From the NCBI GenBank assembly GCA_029339195.1, contig JAPTJF010000079.1, forward strand, positions 108,363 through 172,362: a DNA stretch of 64,000 bases. The letters run 5' to 3'. The notes under the pieces are model-generated. The model was given only the letters and a program-made list of their open reading frames with translations, did no database searches and had not been told where the DNA came from. Shown here one piece after another: positions 1 through 11,734 of this stretch; the stretch's first letter is position 1; each line of letters starts with the position of its first letter. The position numbers and the translations under genes are program-made. The stretch comes from Micractinium sp. NFX-FRZ. Taxonomy: Eukaryota; Chlorophyta; Trebouxiophyceae; Chlorellales; Chlorellaceae.

Positions 1-50
1 CCTGCGCCTCATCCTGCTGCCTCACAACACTGCCCCCTGTCTTCCCACAG

Positions 51-486
51 GGCAACAAGCTGGGCACGGCTTTCATTGAGGCTACAGACCGCGTGGGGGC
101 CCAGGCCTGGCACGACCTCTTTGACACATGCATCTTTGAGATCAAGCAAGAAGGTGGGTGCCCGGTGTGCTTGCGTCGAATGAGTTAGTGCTGACTTGCT
201 GTGGGGTGTGGGGGCCTGCAGCAGTGCTGCGGTTGGGCGGCAAGGCAGGCGCATGCCAGAACGGTGAAGGGGGGCTGGCTTTGCAGGTCGGCAGGCCAGC
301 GTCAGTAGTGGTGGAGGCAGAAGTGCAGCAGGCACCCTTGGTGCAGGCGCCTCTGTCGGCGCTGGGCCCCTGCCGAGGGTGGCACACCCACCACTGCCCG
401 GCTCCCTCTGCCCTGCCTGCCTGCCTGCAGATGTGTCTCGCTTCAAGCAGGAGCTGCTGCGCCTGGCAAACATGCTGCTGGCGTGA
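51..486 (+). CDS. 3' end of an unidentified gene (last two exons)
   Basis: Two exons are visible: 51-153, preceded by a clear acceptor (TTCCCACAG), and 431-486, after an acceptor ending CTGCAG. They join in phase (GAA G|AT) and end in TGA at 484-486. The encoded C-terminus is about 52 residues, starting GNKLGTAFIEATDR and ending RLANMLLA. It looks like ordinary soluble, amphipathic helical protein (AWHDLFDTC, FKQELLRL). I do not recognise the family, and the rest of the gene lies outside the window. The following sequence up to a TGTAA motif at 1318 is likely its 3' UTR. Confidence 0.6.
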
Positions 487-3459
487 GCTGGCAGCAGCAG
501 CAGCCGGCGCCTGTCCAGCCGCCGCCGGCATGAACTGGCAGCCAGGCAGCCAGCACACACCGGCAGGCAGCCCCCTGAAAAGCTCCCAGCCAGCAGCTAG
601 CGGCAGGCAGCTCCAGTGGCGCTGCCCAGCGCAGACACCCTGCCTGAGGCGGCGACTCGCTGCAGCCTGAGCATGCCGCCTCTCTGCCCCCAGCACCCGC
701 CAGCAGTTTTGTCAGTAGGGCGGGTGCGCGGGGCAGCTTCAGGGCAAGTGCTGATGTGGCAAGCCCGATGTGGCGCCTGCACACGCAGTGCTGACGCGCG
801 GGCTTGCCTCCCTGTCTGGCTAGTTGGCTGGCATGCACAGTGCGCCACGTGCGCAGCATCCGCAGCATGCATGCCGCCCTGCCCCCAGGCAGAAGCCGGC
901 GCCATGTCCCTAGCCAGGCCTCTAGCTTAGGCCCTCCTTTCGCCCCACTCATGATGTATGTTCTTCCCCGCTCTCCGCTCCTTTGCACCGCTCGCTCGGC
1001 CAGCCCAGCCTGCCAGGAGACACCTGCACTGACTGACACACATGCACCGTCACTTGCTCAGCCTTCTCCCCTCCCACCTGCACATACCCCCACACCACAC
1101 CTTGACCGCTTGGGCAAGGCGCAGCCCTCCCCCTCATCTGCGCGCCCCCCTGTGCGCTCCCCGCTCATTCTTTCCACTGCCCGGCTTGGCTCCCGCGCCC
1201 CCTCACTGCGGCGGTTTTCATCGCGCCGCTCGCTCCCTGCAGCCCGGTCTGAGCGGCAGCCCATCGCGCACATGCCCGCCTGTGGGCCCTTCACATCTGC
1301 CTAACACATCCCTTGGCTGTAACAAGCCAGCATTGCCTAGCCACTGCAGGCGCCAAGCTCAGCAGCGGCAGCGCCCGTGCATAACAATGCACCATCCTGA
1401 CAGGGGTCCTCTCTGCACGCGTACGTGGGCGCCCTGCGTTCATTGCAACAGTGAAGGTGGGCCGCACGCTGTTCTGCTGCCACCCCTCATCACATGCACC
1501 CAATGTATCCAGAGTAATGGCAGGGGTAATGCTCACCAGTGGGTGGCCAGCGTCACCCCCCCACCGCCAGTGGATGCTATGGCCACCCCCAGCCCGTCAG
1601 GCATGAACACAGCCTCAACCTGCAGAACAAGAACACATCTGCAGCCGGCTCGCTGGTGATGGGTATTGCACCCCGTTTGAAAGACACTTTCAAGGGTCAC
1701 TTTCAAGGGTCACTGTTGCCAAATGTACTTCAGCTGCCAGGCTGGACAGGTACGCTGCCATCTCGTATTCGTGCCCGGGGAAGTTCAGAGTTCATCCGTG
1801 CATGCTTCACTGAGACAGTCGTCCCCTTGAAGGTGTAGGGTGTCTGACACGCCATGGCTCGCCTGCCTGGCTCGCCTGCCAACTGGCCAGGTCCCACACT
1901 CAGTCGCGTACCCTATCTATCCTTCCCCCCGTCACCTTCTTCACATTCATCCCGACACCAAACAGCGGCTGATACAGGTGAGGGCCCCACCAGGCAGGAA
2001 ACTCAATGCTGCAGCTGCCACCCTGGCCCGCCGGCGTCGGGGGCAGGCGGCGCACCCGTGAGGTTACTTGACGCTCAAACCCCACTTTCACAGCCTGGCA
2101 CAAGGCAGCACCCAGAAGACCTGAATCACAATATAGGGGGAGGACGGCTGTGCCTCAGAGGAGCCTTCCTGCCCTGATGCCTGCTCCACAGCAGCGGCGG
2201 GGCCTGCACCAGCCAGCGGCAGCAGCGCTCCCCCAGCTCAAATGCCCAGCCCAGCACCCCAGCCTGCGAGCCTCAAGAGGCGCCTTTCCTCAGTTTCCTG
2301 CACTCCCAGCTCCGCCCGCCGTTCGCCCGCATTGTATGCAAACCAGAAGCCTTCCCTGCCTGACCTCCCCACAGCTGTCACCCGCAGAGCGACACGACGC
2401 AACGCACCCGCCGCCACGCTCAGGCCCTCCACACGATCTATCAGGCAAGGAGGAACAGCAGGCGGGGTGCAGCGGCGAGCCCCGACCCAGCTGGACGCTG
2501 ACAGCCGCTGCCACGCTGGAAGGGGCGACGGACCGTCCGTAAACTCCCCAGCTGCACCGATCAGCCCCCTAGCGTGCTAAAACAATCGACTTTGGCCCTT
2601 GGATCCGTTTGGTGCAGGCGGGGCGCAGCGACCGAAACAGCCCTCGGACTCTCGCTAGATTGCGCGCGCGAAGCAGTGCCAGGAGGCTTTCCCCAAAGCT
2701 CTTGAAAGCAGTGCTTGTTACCCTCCTTGTGACGGTTTCTGGCATGATCGGAGGTGATTGTGAGGCCAGCGCAAATCCCGGCCGCAGTGCGAGCGTACCG
2801 AGCGGTCTCACCAAGCGGTCTCACTGTCGGCACTCGCTTTTATGGACCCGTGGCAGTGACCGGACCACATCTTGCTGCCATGTCGGATGACAGCGCGCAC
2901 TGGCGCGAGGACGGCAGCGCGGCTCGGCCCACCAATCGGGTGTGTCCCCCTGTCCCCCACTGCAGGCGCCGCCGCCGCGCGCACGGGAGAGGAGGAGGGG
3001 CCAGTGCGGTGAGCGACGCCCTGATAGACCAGCTGGCCTGCCTGCTTGCTTGCTGAAATGATGCCATACATCAGAGGAAGGTTTAAGGGGCGGATGGCTT
3101 GAGCAGGCATGGTGTGGATGGGCTGCTCATCAGTGGGTGTCCGCGGCATCCAAACGTGGATCATGTTGTATGTGCGTGGGGTGGTGTACGGGCACCGTCC
3201 ACTCTAAGCGGGGGCGGCGGCTCCCTTTGCCTGAACTAAACTCCGCCCGGCTTCTGCACGCGCCCACTGCCTCCCATCATTTTATGGCATCAGAGCCCTT
3301 TGAACTTGTCTGCTTGCTTCATTAGCTGCTGGCAGAATCACCCGCCCCTCCCCCCTCTGCGCCTGACACTGGTGCCTGTGGTACCGCCTGGCATCTGCGC
3401 CCATGCACCCGAATGTCTACACTCGCACCGCATAACCCCGCTTTATCATGCGTGTGCAG
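487..3459. other. Long stretch without a confident gene
   Basis: About 3 kb with no exon chain I can defend on either strand. The left third is probably 3' UTR of the first gene. The right part should hold the missing first exon(s) and promoter of the proline-rich glycoprotein gene. One stretch around 2609-2790 (+) encodes a basic segment followed by a hydrophobic run (VLVTLLVTVSG), which resembles a signal peptide, but it has no in-frame ATG and I could not join it to the next exon. Confidence 0.4.
1318..1322 (+). terminator. Candidate polyadenylation signal TGTAA for the first gene
   Basis: TGTAA, the green-algal poly(A) motif, lies about 830 bases past the stop at 486. The distance is long, so the assignment is tentative. 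Confidence 0.3.
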
Positions 3460-6400
3460 GGTCCGGGAGCACGGCCGCCGTGCTCTGCTCCAGGCCCGGC
3501 CCAAACCGTGAGTCAAACACTCGATCACACAAATGAAGCCCCCGTGCGTGTTGTCTTGAGTGCAAGCGCAGGCCTCAGTGCAGTTCAAAGCAGTAGGCAT
3601 TGCACGATTCAGTGGGAGTGGGCACTGCGCTGTGCCAGCCAGGTGTGCTGCAATCCATGCCATTCTCTAGCTGACAATATGGAAACCCAGCACAGAGCAA
3701 ACAGGCAGCACAAATGCCTCCACGCCTGCCTGCCTGCCTGCCTGCAGGCCCTTCCCGCCCCGGCCCCCGCCCTCTCCTCGCCCATCCCCGCCGCCTCCCT
3801 CGCCGCCACCGCGGCCGCCGTCCCCCTCCCCACCCCCGCCCCCCCCAAGCCTGAGCAGGCCCCCGCCGCCGCTGCCGCCCACGTGAGCTCAGTGCATTCC
3901 AGTGACAGCTTCGATTGTACGTGCTTGACTACGCAGTGGTTTGCCCTGTTGTGCACATTTGTGATGCATCCGGCCAGTGTGCTCCCACCGGTGGTAACAT
4001 CGTACGCTCGGGGCCACAGGAAGATCACCACAGGGCAAGCGCCAGGCAGGCACGATGGGCCACCAATTCGTGACCAGCGCTGGTCTAAGCCCAACCTCCA
4101 ACTCCTGCCTCCCTGCCCACGCTGCATGCAGGCCACGCCCACCACCGTCCCCCCGGCCCCCTCCCCCCTCGCCCTATCCTCCACCATCCCCGCTCCCGCC
4201 AAGCCCCTCCCCACCCCCACCCTCACCCTCTCCCTCGCCGCCCTCGCCGCCACCTAGCCCGGCTCCTTCCCCCCGTCCCCCGCCTCCCTCACCCTCTCCC
4301 CCGCCCCCCCGCCCCTCCCCTCCCCCACCCTCTCCCTCACCGCCGCCACCCTCGCCGCCCCCACCCCCACCCTCCCCTCCCCCTCCCTCTCCCGCAAGCC
4401 CCCCACCTCCGCGTGCCACTCAGGCGTAAGTGGGGCCTGCTGGGCCTGCTGGGTTGAGCTGTTGATTGCCAGCAGTGCATGCATGTGGTGCCCCTCGCAT
4501 CAATGGTCCAACCCCATCTCCCCGTGCACCAACTTGGCCATGCGGGCACATCAGGAAGCCAGCCAACAAGGCATGCCGTGCTCAGAGATTGACCCATAAA
4601 CCCAGTGTTGCCGCCGGCTTGCAGGCTGCGCCCCCCCCCCTCGCCCCAGCCATCCCCGCCTGGGCCCAGACCCCCTCGCCCGCCCCCTCCCCCCAGCCCC
4701 TCGCCGCCACCTCCCCCCAGCCCCCGTCCACCCCCGCCCAACCCCTCGCCCACGCCCCCTCCTAGCCCCAGCCCCTCCCCTCCCCCTCCTAGCCCCTCCC
4801 CGCCCGGCCCCTCTCCCCCGCCCCCACCAAAACCGTCGCCCCCGCCCCCACCCAACCCCTCTCCCCCACCCCCGCCCAGCCCATCGCCCCCACCCCCGCC
4901 CAACCCCTCCCCTCCACCTCCGCCCAGCCCCTCCCCACCACCCCCGCCAAGCCCCTCCCCACCACCCCCGCCAAGCCCATCGCCCCCGCCCCCACCCAGC
5001 CCCCCGCCCCCGTCCCCGCCCAACCCGTCCCCGCCACCGCCCCCGTGAGTGTGCCGCACCTGCAGCCGCAGCCAGAACTCTGGTTTTGTGCCAAGCAGAA
5101 AAGAGGCAGCCCTTCGCCCCCTGCATGCCCCCTGCTTTACACAGTGCCGTCCCTCCTGTTCCACACGGTGTGCCCCCCTCCTTGCCCCCACCTCCCATGC
5201 AGGCCCCCACCCAGCCCTCCCAATCCGCCTTCTCCGCCACTGCAATGCGCTGCCACCGACTCCCTCACTGGCCTCGAGGCTTTCACGGTCAGCCCGCTGG
5301 CATGCATGCGTGTATGCACCCTCCGGCAGGAGCGGGGGCATCTCCCCATTCCCGACAGCGCCTGGAATATCCTGCACTCGTTGCACTCTTGCTAGCGCAT
5401 GCAACCCTCACAGCGTGCTTTCTCCCAACCCCACCACCACCCGCCCGCTCATTTGCCGCACCCCCCACCCAACCCCACCCCACACCCCTCCCATGCTCAG
5501 GTCACTGACAACCAGGCGCCTGGCGGCGGGAGCTGCACAGGCGGCATTGCCTCCACGACCGCCAACTGCTGGGTGCCCACCTGCCCCGGGGGTGTGTGTG
5601 CCAACCTGCCCAAAACCAGCGTCGGCACCGCCACCTTCAACTGGCAAGCGGTTGGCAAGGATTTCGATGTTGAGGTGGGAGCGGTGCACACGCATACAGA
5701 GCGCTATGCGGCAAAGCGCTGCGCCCAGCCGCCAATCTGCACCACGTCCCAGTGCAGCGCTGCACCCACCCCCCTCTCAGCCCCCCCACCTGCCCCCCTC
5801 TGCTGGCCGCGCCTCTCCTCCGACCCACCGCAACATGTGCCTGCTAATCATCACAGCACTGCCCGTGGCTTGCCTTGCCTTGCTTATTTGGATCCTCCGT
5901 GTGCACTGCCTGGCATGATCCCAGGGGGGCCTGTTGCCGCCTGGCTCGAGCTGCTGGTGCTCACAGGATGACTGCTGCCCACCCGCTTGCTGCCCGCTGC
6001 CTGCGTGCACATGCTCACCAGCCCAGCATGGCCAGTAGCTCCCCGGATGGACTGGCCCTGGCCTGAAGTGCACTCCTGACATCACCTGCCCCACTTCTCC
6101 TCAATGCAGCGCAGTGGGCCCTGCCATGTGATGCATCACACTCTGCCACTGACGCGCAAACAACCTCCTCCCCCTCACACCCGTCACGGTCTCCGCCCTC
6201 TCACAAACATCTTACGATCCGCCTGCCCCGCCGCCGAGCTGCAGGTGGACTGGGTCGACCTGTGGGATCAGCCCGCCATCCAGGAGCACCCCCTGGGGAC
6301 GAGGGCAAAGGTGGCCCAGGTGAGGCGGGCGCAGGGGGCATGGGACGCGCGCAGACAGCAAGGAAACGGGGTGGGTTTTGTGCAGCAAGGAGCGGCAGCA

Positions 6401-8325
6401 GTGCTGCACTGGGGCATCAGCTGCTCAGTGGGCGCCTGGGGAGGCTGGCCACGAGGGGTGCAGCGAGCAGGCAGGCCTGGGTGTAAGACAGGAAGCAGCC
6501 AGCGCGCGTGGCAGTGTGTGGCGCCCCAGCCACGGCGTGCACAGCATGCATGTGAGCGGCAGCGCAGCGCCCAACGCTGCGGCACGCATGCAAGCGACTG
6601 GTGGCACTGCAGCCACAGCACAAGGGTGCGTGTGGTGCCCCTGCCACTTCTGCAGATCGGCTTTTACTCGGATGCGGGAACCGCCAACTTTGTCACTGCC
6701 CACGCCACTGACGGCACCACCGTTGGCTCAGGCACTGCCCAGAACAATGCACAGTGGTGAGGAAAGCACAGAACGCCTGTGTGCTGGTGACCCCCGCCAC
6801 CCGTGGCCCCCAGCGCACCGCACCAGGTTCTCCTGACTCGTGATTCGGAGTTTGCCCACAGCATGTCAACTAATGTTATGCCGCCATGCCTGCGCAGGGC
6901 ATACCAGCACAAGTACCGCTTCAAGTTTGTGGACCGGGCCACCCGTGCCCCCAAGGCGCTGCCCTACATCACCCTCACACTCAAGGTGCGCTGATACTCA
7001 AGCATGCCTATGTGGACGGCTTCATCCTCGGGAGCGAGCCGCATAGTTGGCCAGTCAGAAGCACAGGCGATGCTGTGGCGCGCTGTGGTCTGCCCATGTG
7101 GGCTAAAGCCCATGCCTGCCTTCCGGCCTGCGGTTTGGCGAGCTGGCCAAAACTGGCATGCACACGCAAGTGGGGCGTCACAAAGGGAAAGAAGTCCCCC
7201 CTGCACAGCTGGAGGCGCAGCCGCAGCGGCACAGGGCACGGGGTCACATTGCAGGCCGCGCAGTTCCATATTGCGGCATGTGAGGCGCCTCAGCAGGCAC
7301 AGCATGACACGGTGACTGATGGGCAGCAAACCCTGCTCTCGACCCCTCTCCTCCCGTGGCATGCAGGGCTTCAACGGCAACGGCTCGGGCGGCAGAGTAA
7401 GCTTGCACACCCTGCCTGCTGGGACAGCATGTGCTCCGCCCCGACCTGTGCATGTGGCTGACATGGCCTGCTCGCTACAAGCATGCTGCCGGTTGGGACA
7501 GCAGGCAGAGCATGCAGCGAACGCAGGGGCCAGCCATGCTCCATGCTCCCTGCGCCCCGCCTGAGCTCCCGCCTGCCACCTGCCCCGCCCGCAGCTGCAC
7601 GAGCGGTTCTACGCGCAGCGCGCCAGCATGGTGGGCGCCGCTCTAGAGCCCACCACGTCCCTTCAAGTTGTCTCCGTCACCTACGGCGGGGAGCGATGGG
7701 TGGGAGCTTACAACACGGGTGGGTGGGCCAGGGTGGCGGTTCCCGCCTCTGCTCATGCATGCCAACTGCGTGAGGTGCCTGCTGTGCACAGCCCTGTGCA
7801 GCCCGCCAGCTGCCCTTGCATGATGCAGCCTGCATGCATGAGTCCGCACCTGCGGGCACACGGGACCTCACCCCTGCTGTCTGCGTGCCCCCACCACACA
7901 CTGTTTTGGCGGCAGTTGACGACGGAAACAGGGCACTCCAGATGACGTACAGAAACGTCACGTTTGTGGACACCCTCACCATGCGCGATGGCTGGGGCGG
8001 GGTGTCCCAGGTGGAGTTCAATGCACCAAACTACGGGGTGAGTGCACAGCAGCAGCAGGAGGGAGGGAAGGAGGCAGCATGCCAGGCGGCAGCAGCATGG
8101 GGGGCAGCAAGCCACAGGGGAGAGGGCGGCAGCAGGCAGCAGCAGGAGGGCGGCAGCATTTGTTACATGTCGGGTGGGCGGGCAGGGACGTGGCCATGCC
8201 AGGAGGAAGACAAGCAGGCCGGGAGGGAGAGACGGTCGCAGGGGTAGGCAGCAGCAACCCTGCGCACACTTACCCTCACCCACTCGCGTGCACTGCAGAC
8301 GGGCAACTGCTTCCTGCCACCGTAG
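3460..8325 (+). CDS. Proline-rich (Ser-Pro) secreted cell-wall glycoprotein, 5' end unresolved
   Basis: Thirteen exons join in phase: 3460-3507, 3748-3882, 4132-4425, 4625-5044, 5203-5287 (or to 5311), 5501-5674, 6245-6319, 6656-6756, 6898-6985, 7367-7396, 7595-7718, 7916-8037 and 8299-8325 (stop TAG). They give about 573 residues. The first half is an almost pure [11 protein letters not shown] array of roughly 290 residues, the hydroxyproline-rich rod seen in pherophorins and other volvocine/chlorellan wall proteins. A C-terminal region of about 275 residues follows, with a Cys-rich start (QCAATDS, GGSCTGGIASTTANCW) and beta-rich segments (VDWVDLWDQP, IGFYSDAGTANF), ending GNCFLPP. I do not recognise this C-terminal domain; it does not match the pherophorin Cys pattern as I know it. 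The start codon and signal peptide must lie upstream of 3460. An extracellular matrix role is inferred from the proline rod. Confidence 0.7.
3748..5044 (+). repeat. Ser-Pro-rich coding repeats (SPPPP)n
   Basis: Three consecutive exons carry degenerate 15-18 base units encoding [12 protein letters not shown] and PPPNPSP. The most regular part is 4820-5040. The reverse strand therefore shows long glycine- or arginine-rich open frames that are not genes. Confidence 0.9.
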
Positions 8326-8735
8326 TGCAAGTCGAGGAGGAGCGGCATCGCATGGCTCGGCCCACTGAGGCAGGCAACCGTTGCGAAGCTGCTGACGACT
8401 GTGGCGCCGTACGCTCAACTGGCATGCAAGGCCTGCCGGAATACGCTCAGTACCTATCACTATAAGTTGTGTAGTAATGGCAAATCTATTTGAAAGCTCG
8501 GTCTAACAAGCCGCACACTGCAATATTTTTTATTATTTTTTAGGAGGAAAGCATGCACCAATGTGCTCTGGTAACACTATCCTTTTTAAGTTCAAGCATG
8601 ACTGAAGTAGGTGCAGGCGCCATGCGGGGGAGGGCGTGAGGCACCTGCCGCCCGCGACTCGCCAGCCGGGGCTGCGCCCTCCACAAGTGTGTTGGGGACC
8701 CATGTCCCAGGTTATGCTGCCTGCCGCAGCTCTTC

Positions 8736-8740
8736 TTACA
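8736..8740 (-). terminator. Candidate poly(A) signal (TGTAA on minus strand) for the sucrase/ferredoxin gene
   Basis: TTACA on the plus strand, about 105 bases beyond the minus-strand stop at 8845. Confidence 0.45.
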
Positions 8741-8788
8741 TTCGGTTCAGACATTGCCCACCCAAAACGCCTAGTCAAACGAATAATG

Positions 8789-8793
8789 TGTAA
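8789..8793 (+). terminator. Candidate poly(A) signal TGTAA for the proline-rich glycoprotein gene
   Basis: TGTAA 464 bases past the stop. It lies beyond the opposing gene's signal at 8736, so the two convergent transcripts would overlap by tens of bases. Confidence 0.4.
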
Positions 8794-8844
8794 TGAAGAA
8801 GAGGCAGCAGGCAGTGCGGACACACGGTTGAGCGCTGAACAGCA

Positions 8845-11056
8845 CTATGCAAGCGGCCCCCGCCGCTGCTGCCACTCTGCTTCAACCCGCTCTAGCCGCT
8901 CGTCTCCCTCGCTGTCCTCCTCCTCGCTAGCCCCTTCAAGTTCCTCAATCGAGCCCTCCTGCATTCACGAGTGTTGTGCAGTACAGGCATGGAGAGCATG
9001 GGCGCTTGTGCGCAAGACATGGTTGCCTCCCCGCCAGGAGTCACCACAGCACAGCACAGCACGGCACAATGCAGCAGCCCCACACATGCAAACATTGCTT
9101 TTAGTGTCTGAAAACAAGCGAGCCCGCACCTCTTCCCAAAGACCTTGCTGCTCCAGCTTGCTCAGCCCCATGCGCCCCCGCCAGAAGGGGCGCAGCGCAG
9201 GGTCGCCGGCGCCGCCATCCACGCCCAACTGCAGTGCGGGCCACTAGAGGTTTGACTACGGAATTGAGCACATCTAGCGTGATGACATGTGATGCCATAT
9301 GATGATATTTGATGATGCTGGTCGGGGCAGGCAGCACAGGCCGTTGCCACCCCTAACTGCGGTGGGCAGCAAAGCAGAGGGAGGGCAGGCACAGCTGCCA
9401 GGGGCAAGCACCTCTCAGAAGCAGGTGGACTGCGGGGCGCTGCCCCAGCCCCTATGTTGTGATGCCAGTAGTGGCTCATGCAGGCTACACTGCACAGCAG
9501 GCAGCCGCTGGTCACGATTTGATGCTATTGCACTATTGCATCATTGTCAGGGGGTTACTTGATGTCAGCAGCCCACCTGGACCCCCAGGAGTGCGTCCAG
9601 GAAGGGCTCAGCGTTGCCGGCATGCAGGCCCCCAAACCAGTCGCCGTCGCATGGGTGCATCGCGCCGTAGGCCACCACGTTGCCCGCATACTTGTGGCCT
9701 GGAGGGGGGCCAGGTGGGGGATGCATGAATGGGGTTGGGCCAGGGCCAGGCAGGGAGGGAGCGCAGCGGGGCGAACCGCGCCCTAGGCCACCACATTGCC
9801 TGCAGCCACGTACTTGTGGCCTGGAGGAGGTAATGGAGAAGTGCATGGTGAGAGGGTTTAGGGTACGGGGTCGGGGAATGCGCGGGCGGGCGGGCGCAGT
9901 GGGGAGGGGGTTGAGCATTGCAGAGGGCCGCACCAAATAACATCCAATCTAGCAATGATGCTTCATTACATCTCACTGCTGTAGCCAGCCCGCCCACTCA
10001 CCGCCAATGTGGGAGGTCTGGTACACACGGATGTGGTCCTGCAGCTTGCGCTGCCGTATTAGCTTCTGCAGCGCCGCCGCCAGCGGTGGGCCCGCCATGC
10101 CGCACCGCGCGTCGCGAGCAGCGTGCGTGCAGACGAACAACGAGAGGTCGGGTGGGCGCGCCTGCACATGAGGCAGGTGGGGGGAGACAGGAGGTGACAG
10201 CAGTGGCATATGGCATATGCTGTGCTGCTGCTTTCAAAACCTCGATCTGTAGCGCCAGTGCTCAGCAGCAGGAGATGACGTTTTGCCCAGCTCCGGTGCT
10301 GCTGTGGTCACATACCATGCGGGCTGTCAGTGACTTGCGGTCTGCTGCAGTGAGGGGAGCTTGGCTGGGGTTGATGGCGGTTGCCAGCACCACTGCCAGC
10401 CCCAGCTGCTCCACGCTGAGACCATCAAACCGCAGGCCTGCAGGCATGCACGCAAGCAGGAGGGAGAGAGGGGATGCAGCAGGGTGGGTGGCTGCCGACG
10501 GGTGCTGCCAAGATGGAACCGTTTTGACACCCCAGTCCCCTGCAAGGGGCACGTTTGAGGACACACACACCTGCAACGTTGCACGAATGTGTCTCCTCAG
10601 AAGTGCCCCTTACGTGAATCTCGAGTCTGAATTCGTGTGCAGCGGCTGTGTATGCACGGCAGCACAGCCGCCTCTTTCTCACCAACCTGCCGGGTAGGCC
10701 AGGAGGTTGCAGCTGCCGGGCGGCGGCCCCGGGCTGGCTGGCCGCCCTCCGTACGTGACGTCATCATAAGCTGTGATCTTCACTTTGCCAGCAATCAGCT
10801 CCTCGTGTTTTGCCACCGCTGCAAAAGCAGCCACCACGGCTGCCTCTTTCTCAATCACGTCGGGCCACCATGCCTCGCCGCCGGTGGCGGCAGCGTCGGC
10901 GGGGCGCGGCAGCTGCAGCAGCAGGTGTTGGTTGTATTCCGAGACGCTGCCGGGCTGCGGTGGCACCACGCCATCCGTCGCAGCAGCCTCGGCGGCGCAG
11001 CAGGAGAGCGCCCGCAGCACCGCTGGCCGGAGCAGGCGGCGCGCAGGGGCGAGCAT
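8845..11056 (-). CDS. Sucrase/ferredoxin-like (thioredoxin-like [2Fe-2S]) protein
   Basis: Six exons on the minus strand: 11056-10687, 10437-10316, 10161-10002, 9698-9577, 9228-9130 and 8958-8845, all in phase, 987 nt in total, 328 residues. The family (Suc_Fer-like, related to yeast Aim32) is recognised from VCTHAARDARCGMAGPPL at the start of exon 3. This is the conserved Cys/His segment that forms the iron-sulphur or thioredoxin-like site. GHKYAGNVVAYG followed by GDWFGGL in exon 4 is the second signature. The first ~25 residues (MLAPARRLLRPAVLRAL) are basic and amphipathic, suggesting mitochondrial or plastid import. The last exon adds a short acidic tail (ASEEEDSEGDE). Start chosen as the first ATG that gives a targeting-like N-terminus; the frame is open further upstream. 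Biochemical role in algae is not established. Confidence 0.85.
9775..9820 (-). pseudogene. Degenerate tandem copy of exon 4 start inside intron 3
   Basis: Read on the minus strand, 9820-9775 repeats the beginning of exon 4 (GHKY...GNVVA) with its CTCCAG acceptor, but contains a 6-base insertion and an in-frame TAG at 9785-9783. The real exon starts at 9698. It is therefore a decayed partial exon duplication. Confidence 0.8.
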
Positions 11057-11734
11057 TTCACAGTCTAATTCCGAACAAAAACGGTCGGTCTTGATGTCGC
11101 GGCGGTTAAGCAATTGTGCGGGGGTGCGCTCCGCCCTCCCTGGGGACTGCTGGCGCCAGGTGGGAGTGTGCCGCCGCCACCGCTCTTCAAATGGTAACCA
11201 AATGGTTACAAAGTGACAGGCACTTCCCCAGGAAGATGCCTCAGGACATATGCACACATTGTGCACGTAAGAATGGGAGAAGTACTCTGAAGAGGCGGTA
11301 GGCACAGAGACCCGTGGGCATGCCGCATGAGAAGGGAGAGTGAAGAGATGGGTGGCTGACTTAGGCTTCTTGAAGAGGCAGCTTCCCACGGTGGAGCTGG
11401 GACGCTTCTGCCTGCCAGACAAATGTGCAAGAATGCAGGCGAATGGAAAGCATGCATGCATGTGTACGAATGACAAGTGTGGACCTGCAGTGCGTCTTCA
11501 ACTGACAGGCGGTTGATGAATCGCCGAGCTTGGCAAAGGGGTTGAAAGATTGGCTGAGCGAGCAGTCGCAGAAAAGGTAGACTAGAAAAGGCAGAATAGA
11601 GCAGTTTTATGTTGTGGGAGTGGTGGGAAGGCAGGACCCAGCTGTTCCTGGCACCGACGCTGTTGCTGGCCCACCCGTCTCTGCTCGTCGCCAACATGCG
11701 GATAGCTCCGCAGCTGCAGCTCCAGTGCCGTGCT
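11057..11734. other. Intergenic region between two minus-strand genes
   Basis: Holds the 3' UTR of the receptor kinase and the promoter of the sucrase/ferredoxin gene. A plus-strand TTACA at 11206-11210 could be the kinase poly(A) signal. No exon chain seen. Confidence 0.5.

Larger units (their letters stand above)
8326..8844. other. Convergent 3' UTR region
   Basis: Lies between the stops of the proline-rich glycoprotein (+) and the sucrase/ferredoxin gene (-). It contains a short A/T-rich stretch near 8525-8545, unusual in this GC-rich DNA, and TGTAA motifs for both strands. Confidence 0.6.

Noticed and set aside
2609..2890. Signal-peptide-like hydrophobic stretch upstream of the proline-rich gene
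   Set aside because: No in-frame ATG and no junction that leads into the first proline exon; kept only as a remark on the unresolved 5' end.
4174..5404. Long glycine- and arginine-rich open frames on the minus strand opposite the proline repeats
   Set aside because: They are the mirror of the SPPPP-coding repeats, with no splice signals or start context of their own.
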